In this document: positions 34,861 through 39,746 of the stretch, in pieces | Layout of the letters: every line of letters begins with the position of its first letter | Numbering within the stretch: the stretch's first letter is position 1 | Assembly: GCA_019239825.1 (NCBI GenBank) | Contig: JAFAZK010000147.1 | Span: 1 to 39,746, forward strand | Source of the DNA: Verrucomicrobiota bacterium | Lineage (GTDB): Bacteria; Verrucomicrobiota; Verrucomicrobiia; Chthoniobacterales; JAFAMB01 | Direction: 5' to 3' | Length of the DNA: 39,746 bases | Notes under the pieces: model-generated | Told to the model about the DNA's origin: nothing | The model's database searches: none | Seen by the model: only the letters and a program-made list of their open reading frames with translations | Position numbers and translations under genes: made by a program

Positions 34861-34890
34861 TTAGATCTCTTACCTACCTTAGAGATCTAA
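34861..34890. terminator. Perfect 10-bp stem, possible terminator or operator
   Basis: TTAGATCTCT (34861-34870) and AGAGATCTAA (34881-34890) are exact reverse complements separated by ten bases. The position 39 bp after the exported-protein stop suggests a terminator, but there is no T-run after it. It could equally be a protein-binding dyad in front of the next module. Confidence 0.45.
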
Positions 34891-34921
34891 CTCGTCTGCC
34901 GATCAGCTACAGAACTTGATC

Positions 34922-34963
34922 TGCACCGGCGTAATTCGAACACACAACCCTTCTGATCCGTAG
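34922..34963 (-). pseudogene. Remnant resembling the 3' half of a tRNA-Arg gene
   Basis: Read on the reverse strand, the segment begins CTACGGATCAGAAGG, which matches the anticodon loop (ACG) and 3' anticodon stem found in many bacterial tRNA-Arg genes. A variable loop follows, then a T-arm: stem GTGTG, loop TTCGAAT and stem TACGC, pairing with two G-T wobbles. An acceptor-like CGGTGCA ends it. The 5' half (acceptor, D-arm, 5' anticodon stem) is missing, so this is not a working tRNA. Such 3' fragments are commonly left where elements integrate into tRNA genes. It is a pattern match by eye. Confidence 0.5.
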
Positions 34964-35046
34964 TTGTGGACTTCTGATCGTTTGACTCGCCGAGTCATCA
35001 TAAAACGTTGGTGACTCCATGGCGCGGAGATATTACGGTCAGTTAA

Positions 35047-37041
35047 ATGATTTATGATGGGACGAATATCGCCATTCCTGATGGCTTTGGCCCACTCCCA
35101 CTTTACCCGGAGGACGGCGACGTACCTCTCAACATCTGTCTGATATGCCGGTCTGCGCCTACGCCTAGCGCCCCTTTTTTGCTGCTGGGAGAGACGATAG
35201 ATGCCTCTATTTATCTCGGTTGCCTTACTGATCGGAGGGGCGATCCAAAATCCTGGCTTGAGATCTGGGTCCAGAACGTGGACTTCATGGCGGAGAGCTT
35301 TCGGGCTCAGGTTGAAGCTGTTAGCAATTCGCTGATCGACCGACGGTGGTCCGAGCGTCTAGCCACGTTTCAGAAACTTGATCGAAGCGCAATAATCGAG
35401 ACTGGATGGGAAACGGTTCATCCACCGCCGCTGTTCATGGATGCGAAGGCGGCACGGTTGATTCGCCCTCTCGAGTCGGCAACGAATCGACCGTTCACCC
35501 TATGCACAGATGACGCTGCATTGATTTCCGCAGGTTTGCCCGCCTATTCTTCTTCACTTCACCGTTACCTGTGGAACGGCCCCGGTATCGAGACGCCCGT
35601 CTTTGTTGCAACCACAAACGGCGCACCAAGGCCGACGACTGTCAAAACCGCGTCGGAGGTCTTCCCAAGCCTATACCCGTTTAATCCAAATGGAGGATTC
35701 CTACTGTTCAGATCATTTTGTCCACTAAAGCTCGTTGATTTTGCCGACCTGCTTGCTGGCAGATCGTGGCCGGGGTCCGCCAGTGGTGGAGTCTCCTTTG
35801 ATTTTGGCGGTCCCTACTCACAGCTAGACGATCCCGACACCCTCGTTCAACGTGGAGCTCATCTTTTCGCTGGTCGCAATGGCGGGGCAGGCCAACTGCG
35901 GGAGGTATTCCATCTGAAAGTGAACCTCGTTCTTCAGTGTCTGTCACAAATACGTGATGCCGTCCGCTGCCTGCAACTACCCCTCCTCAAGTTGGGTGCA
36001 GACAGCTTCCGAGTCAGACTATCTGAGACGGGCACAGGTTTGCCGTTTTTTTGGACGGCTCGTGTCGATCTGAGCGAGTCGAGTGCAGCGGTGGCATTGC
36101 CCATAGCCACGAGCCAATCGCGCTACTTCATCCTCCCAGCCGTAACCGGACCTTCGATTTACCGTCCTCAAAATTTAAGCGAACTGAGTCACGGAGAAGG
36201 CGTTTTCAGGATCAGAAAGGTGCTGCCTCCAGTCCCTGAAGGTTCCTGCCTTGAGGCAACACTGGCAACCGATGAGCGACTGAAGATCGCTGGTAATGAC
36301 CTGATTCATATCCGCCTGGGCTTACCGGTTGGGCGCGTGGATTTATATGGCTACGCCGACGAGTCAGAAGCGTTGGCCAAAGGAGAAACCCGGATTCGGA
36401 CACTGCCGCAGAAGCTCTCGGAGAATGTTTTGGCTGCTCTAGATCAGGCGAGCGGCACGCCCGTTAAAACCGCCCATTTTGAAGTTCTGCCGATGTTGGC
36501 TTCTCCCTGTGATATGTATGCAGCGGGAGTACTATCTGCTCGGATCTTGCTCGCGGACGAGGAAAATACGCTACCGATCGCCGTGGACCAACTCCTGAGT
36601 CTCGCCCATGAGCTAGCAACCAAGTCTGTTGGCGAAAAGCCCTTTGCCGTCCGGCTGCGAAGCCTGATCAATGAAGATCCGCGCTGGAGTCTGGCGCTCG
36701 GGCCGCATCGGTTAACAGCTCGCCCGGAAATGCGCGAAATGGCCTCAAAAATCATCCCAACTGAACTCTGGTGGGAAACGGTAGGAATCATCCTGCGTTT
36801 ATTTCCTGGCGCTTGTCCAGACAGCTTCTGCCGGGACTTTGGCGACGCACCCTCGTCGGCACTTGATGCAATCTTCGAAAAACCACTCGCGGAGCTCGAG
36901 CTTATTCAACTTCGCACCCGAAGCTTAGTCGTCACGGACTGGGGTCAGAACAATGAAATCCTGGAGGCTATCGATGCTGTCATGGCTAAACATTGGACCG
37001 GGCAGCCGGGTTCGGATGCCCAAATGACTGTCGGGCTGTGA
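35047..37041 (+). CDS. 664-residue protein of unknown function next to a protein kinase gene
   Basis: I do not recognise the family. There is no signal peptide and no clear membrane helix, so it is likely cytosolic. The N-terminal third mixes strands and Pro-rich loops (LNICLICRSAPTPSAPFLLL). The middle has Gly-rich turns (FNPNGGFLLFRSFCPLKLVD, FDFGGPY) and a helix-rich segment (HLKVNLVLQCLSQIRDAVRC). Near residues 470-502 the text HFEVLPMLASPCDMYAAGVL (Asp489) resembles helix F of a protein-kinase C-lobe (SDxYxxGVxLxxLL), followed by a basic stretch like the kinase tail, so a highly diverged pseudokinase fold is possible. No HRD or DFG motif is visible. It precedes the kinase gene at 37563 on the same strand and may work with it. 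The length and uninterrupted frame support a real gene. Confidence 0.75.
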   Translation: MIYDGTNIAIPDGFGPLPLYPEDGDVPLNICLICRSAPTPSAPFLLLGETIDASIYLGCLTDRRGDPKSWLEIWVQNVDFMAESFRAQVEAVSNSLIDRRWSERLATFQKLDRSAIIETGWETVHPPPLFMDAKAARLIRPLESATNRPFTLCTDDAALISAGLPAYSSSLHRYLWNGPGIETPVFVATTNGAPRPTTVKTASEVFPSLYPFNPNGGFLLFRSFCPLKLVDFADLLAGRSWPGSASGGVSFDFGGPYSQLDDPDTLVQRGAHLFAGRNGGAGQLREVFHLKVNLVLQCLSQIRDAVRCLQLPLLKLGADSFRVRLSETGTGLPFFWTARVDLSESSAAVALPIATSQSRYFILPAVTGPSIYRPQNLSELSHGEGVFRIRKVLPPVPEGSCLEATLATDERLKIAGNDLIHIRLGLPVGRVDLYGYADESEALAKGETRIRTLPQKLSENVLAALDQASGTPVKTAHFEVLPMLASPCDMYAAGVLSARILLADEENTLPIAVDQLLSLAHELATKSVGEKPFAVRLRSLINEDPRWSLALGPHRLTARPEMREMASKIIPTELWWETVGIILRLFPGACPDSFCRDFGDAPSSALDAIFEKPLAELELIQLRTRSLVVTDWGQNNEILEAIDAVMAKHWTGQPGSDAQMTVGL

Positions 37042-37562
37042 GCTTCGCCCCAGTCCATGCCTCCGGGTTCCGCCCATAGGGACGAACTAGCCTAGCTTGA
37101 CATGCCTGGGAGACGGTTATTGCGAAACCCGTCGCGGAGATATGCCATGACGGGATCGAGGTTGAAGGTTTGGACGCACGCCAGGGCCTTCGACAACTCG
37201 AAGCTCAGTCGATGACCCCGAGTTGATTTCATCAAAATTGCCAAGAAACTAGGGTTTCATTTTATTGTATATATAATTTAGAGTTGATTACTGATATCGC
37301 AGTTATTTCATTTGTTTTGCTAGAATGTTCTCCTCTGGCCAGGAAGGCGTTAAGCACAAAGGTCCGCTTTTGCAGAAGGTGCGCCTTCCGAGAAGTTTTG
37401 CGCTTTCGTATTGGTTCGACGTTCTAAAGAATCTGTTCTTTTGCTTCAAAGAGGGGGATTCGACGCACGGTTGCTGTGGCATGGCTTTTCAGAGCTTGTC
37501 GTTGGCCGTACGAACGATTGGCCGTGTCGGTGCTCGCCTTTTGATTCCTTTTTGGAGCCGCC
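37042..37562. other. Intergenic region with AT-rich tract
   Basis: No supported gene in these 521 bp. A marked AT-rich tract spans about 37252-37320 and contains a good -10-like TATAAT at 37272-37277, with no convincing -35 box at standard spacing. It may hold the promoter of the kinase gene, which would leave a long leader of nearly 290 bases. An 81-codon frame at 37325-37570 overlaps the kinase start by eight bases but lacks a Shine-Dalgarno and a recognisable product. Confidence 0.45.
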
Positions 37563-39746
37563 ATGCCTGAGAGCGACCGTTATCAACAGTATGAGGTTCT
37601 TAGGCGCGTAGACGGGAGTCTTTGGGAGCTCGGGCGGGGGGCCATGGGGATTACTTACAAAGCTTTCGATACGAATCTGCGGTTCGCGGTTGCTCTGAAA
37701 GTCATCAACTCCGCCTACCTGGAAAACGAAACTGCGCGCCAGAGGTTCCTGCGCGAAGCCAGGGCAGCTGCAGGGCTGCGGCATCCAAATGTGGCTTCGG
37801 TTTTCAACCTTGGCACGGACCAGAACAATTATTTTTATGTGATGGAGTTCGTCGAGGGGGAGACCCTCGAAGCGGTAGTTAAACGCAAAGGTAGCCTGGA
37901 GCCGATCGAGGCACTCAACATCACGCAGCAAGTAGCGAGGGCGTTAGGCGCAGCCGCGAAACAGCGCCTGGTACACCGAGATCTAAAGCCATCCAACCTG
38001 ATGCTGGTCGATGATGAAGGCGAATTGGTGGTCAAAGTCATCGATTTCGGCCTGGCGAAAACTGCAAAGGAGACGACAGACGATAGCGCCGCACTCACCG
38101 TGCAAGGATTTATCGGAACGCCTCATTTCGCCAGCCCCGAACAGGTTGAGGAGGGCGAAGTAGATGTGCGATCAGACATCTATTCACTCGGAGCCACCCT
38201 CTATTTCATGCTGACCGGCAAAGCGCCGTTCTCCGGTTCTGTCGGCCAGGTGATGAGCCAACATTTGTACAAACCGATCGCCGTTGAGCCGCTGGCAGAA
38301 GTTCCGCAATGCGTGATCGCGTTGGTCCAGAACATGCTGGAGAAGGATCGCAATCGACGGCCGCAAACACCGCGCGATTTGCAGGCGAGTATCACTAGCT
38401 GTCTGCAGGAGATTCGAGGTGACTCGACTGCTGGCTTCTCCGAAATCGGAGAGGCGGAACCGGCAGTTTTGGCACCCGGTGCGATCCTGATCCGGCGGTA
38501 CCGACTGATGGAAGCGCTTGGAGAAATTCCACAGGGGGAACATTTCCTGGCTGAGGACCTCCGGCGAAAGCAACTAGTACGTCTCCTTATCTTAAGACCA
38601 GAATTAGCGTCCGACCCTCAATGGTTTGGGACGCTGCAGACCGCATTCGAGCGACTGCAAAGCGCACCGCACTTACTCCTGCGAGCGACCTACTCATTGG
38701 AAACGGCTGGGGACCGCGGCATCCTCGTAGAAGGGCACGTAGCAGGTCCGTCTCTGCAGGACGTCCTCAGGTCCCGCGGCATTCTCACCGCTCCAGAGGT
38801 CGTGCGGTTGGCCGATCAATTGGCGCCGCTGGCGGATCATGCCGGCGCCAAAGGCCTCCAGTACGTGGATTTCTCATTACTGGGTATTTATTTTGACACT
38901 GGAGGCCCCACGGCCGGCCAGGTTCAACCTGACCTCTTACGTCAGCCTTTAACCGATCTAGAACGCCTCGAGCCTAGGGTCACCGGAATTGATTTCTCTT
39001 TTACTCCCTCGCAGGCGGGCGGAACGTTCACTGACTTCGGAACTCAGCTACAACTGACAGCGAGCACCGGTCCGCGCGATAGCTATGTGCGCTCGCTGAC
39101 CTTACTGATCTACGAATTACTAGGAGGACAACGTAGTCAGGTAGAAATTACGTTCCGTTACAAGCCGATTGCCGCTTTAACTCAAGAGGGAAACGCAGTC
39201 TTGAGGCGCGGATTTATCGACGAATTCTCTTCCGCAACGCAGCTGGTGAAGCATCTAGTAGCGACGGTCGACATGAGGAAATTTGCTGCACCGCTCCCTG
39301 ACAGCAGAGACAGCCAAATAGCCGAGGCAGATCGAGCAATCCAGCAGCACGAGCAACCGGCCCCGGCCGGTACTCAAACTAGAGAGCCGGAGTATCCGAC
39401 CAAGGATTCTGCCTTCCAGGTCCCGCCACCAGAAATTTCCGAGACTCCGAGGACACGCGTCCCTATCCCGAGGTTATGGGGTTTCATTCTAGCGATCGCC
39501 TTGATCGCTGGCCTCACGATTTTCGGAACCCTCATCTACTTACAACGCGGGCCGCGTCAGGAAGAACAGAACACGGAAATTGCCACGCTTTCCATTCGAA
39601 CCGACCCACCCGGCGCCTCCATCCTATTAGATGGCAAACCGCCCCAATCACCACCGAACACCTTCACCCACGTCCCCTTTGGATCCCACGAGCTAACTGC
39701 CACCTTAGACAACTACGAGTCTGTCAGGCAAGACCTTCAAGTCCAC
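37563..39746 (+). CDS. serine/threonine protein kinase with second degenerate kinase domain, membrane segment and PEGA domain (3' end outside window)
   Basis: The frame is open from ATG 37563 to the window edge (728 residues), with GGAG five bases before the start. Residues about 10-275 are an active-looking Hanks kinase: LGRGAMGITYKA, ALKV (Lys46), HRDLKPSN (Asp140), IDFGLAK (Asp161), GTPHFASPEQ and RSDIYSLGATLYFMLTGKAP. Residues about 305-560 repeat the kinase plan (ILIRRYRLMEALG, FLAEDL, GPSLQDVLRSRGILTAPEVV) but lack the Lys, HRD and DFG residues, indicating a pseudokinase. A Pro-rich linker, one membrane helix (LWGFILAIALIAGLTIFGTL, about 638-657) and a PEGA domain (LSIRTDPPGASILLDGKPP onward) follow. 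It should sit in the inner membrane with the kinase inside and PEGA outside. The upstream unknown protein is a candidate partner. Confidence 0.93.
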   Translation, partial: MPESDRYQQYEVLRRVDGSLWELGRGAMGITYKAFDTNLRFAVALKVINSAYLENETARQRFLREARAAAGLRHPNVASVFNLGTDQNNYFYVMEFVEGETLEAVVKRKGSLEPIEALNITQQVARALGAAAKQRLVHRDLKPSNLMLVDDEGELVVKVIDFGLAKTAKETTDDSAALTVQGFIGTPHFASPEQVEEGEVDVRSDIYSLGATLYFMLTGKAPFSGSVGQVMSQHLYKPIAVEPLAEVPQCVIALVQNMLEKDRNRRPQTPRDLQASITSCLQEIRGDSTAGFSEIGEAEPAVLAPGAILIRRYRLMEALGEIPQGEHFLAEDLRRKQLVRLLILRPELASDPQWFGTLQTAFERLQSAPHLLLRATYSLETAGDRGILVEGHVAGPSLQDVLRSRGILTAPEVVRLADQLAPLADHAGAKGLQYVDFSLLGIYFDTGGPTAGQVQPDLLRQPLTDLERLEPRVTGIDFSFTPSQAGGTFTDFGTQLQLTASTGPRDSYVRSLTLLIYELLGGQRSQVEITFRYKPIAALTQEGNAVLRRGFIDEFSSATQLVKHLVATVDMRKFAAPLPDSRDSQIAEADRAIQQHEQPAPAGTQTREPEYPTKDSAFQVPPPEISETPRTRVPIPRLWGFILAIALIAGLTIFGTLIYLQRGPRQEEQNTEIATLSIRTDPPGASILLDGKPPQSPPNTFTHVPFGSHELTATLDNYESVRQDLQVH

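Noticed and set aside
34922..34990. A complete tRNA gene.
   Set aside because: Only the 3' half fits. The 5' anticodon stem, D-arm and 5' acceptor cannot be found on either side.
37325..37570. An 81-codon frame overlapping the start of the membrane kinase gene.
   Set aside because: No ribosome-binding site, no recognisable family, and the kinase start has its own GGAG. I treat it as untranslated leader.
1..39746. A prophage or insertion sequence in the window.
   Set aside because: No integrase, transposase, capsid, terminase or portal-like gene is visible; only non-autonomous repeats and possible tRNA remnants are present.

Overview
The window looks like chromosomal DNA from a soil bacterium with many accessory genes, most probably a member of the Verrucomicrobiota. 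This rests on two copies of a nested inverted-repeat element built on the hairpin unit GCTCCGTAGGAGC, on a DUF6268-like outer-membrane barrel, on the weak Shine-Dalgarno sites of many genes, and on the mix of propeller-type hybrid sensors, giant kinase/ATPase/histidine-kinase proteins and secreted sugar-active proteins. The assignment is an inference: no rRNA or universal marker gene is present, and Acidobacteriota cannot be excluded.

Region 1 (1-8611) is a small-molecule metabolism and detoxification cluster. A LysR regulator cut by the window edge is divergent from a metallo-beta-lactamase-fold hydrolase, an alpha/beta hydrolase and a calcineurin-like phosphoesterase. Then come an epoxide hydrolase, a small exported protein, two zinc-less MDR-type oxidoreductases and a second LysR regulator. 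A 93-bp inverted repeat made of short iterated units fills the divergent promoter between the second LysR gene and its neighbouring oxidoreductase.

Region 2 (8612-18372) starts and ends with the two nested REP-like elements. Between them are an orphan branched-chain amino-acid-type binding protein, a secreted propeller protein resembling GH43, a large hybrid sensor kinase with a periplasmic propeller, an isonitrile-hydratase-like DJ-1/PfpI protein and an outer-membrane barrel. Two intergenic sites share the dyad TTACCTnnnAGGTAA.

Region 3 (18373-27376) is sugar handling. It holds a secreted (alpha/alpha)6 glycosidase with a discoidin-like C-terminal domain, a GNAT acetyltransferase, and a compact rhamnose-type ABC importer operon. 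In that operon the double ATPase and the first permease are fused into one protein, followed by the second permease, the binding protein and a LacI regulator. A strong palindrome typical of LacI operators lies upstream.

Region 4 (27377-34821) carries a giant protein with an N-terminal pseudokinase, an AAA ATPase, a helical repeat region, a GAF domain and a histidine kinase. It also holds an IolI-like TIM-barrel protein, a second 98-bp iterated inverted repeat, and a small exported protein.

Region 5 (34822-39746) may be the start of an undescribed signalling module. Beyond a reverse-oriented fragment resembling the 3' half of tRNA-Arg lie a 664-residue protein that I cannot assign and a serine/threonine kinase running off the window. 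That kinase has an active kinase domain, a second degenerate kinase domain, a membrane segment and a PEGA domain. The tRNA remnant suggests, but does not prove, an integration boundary.
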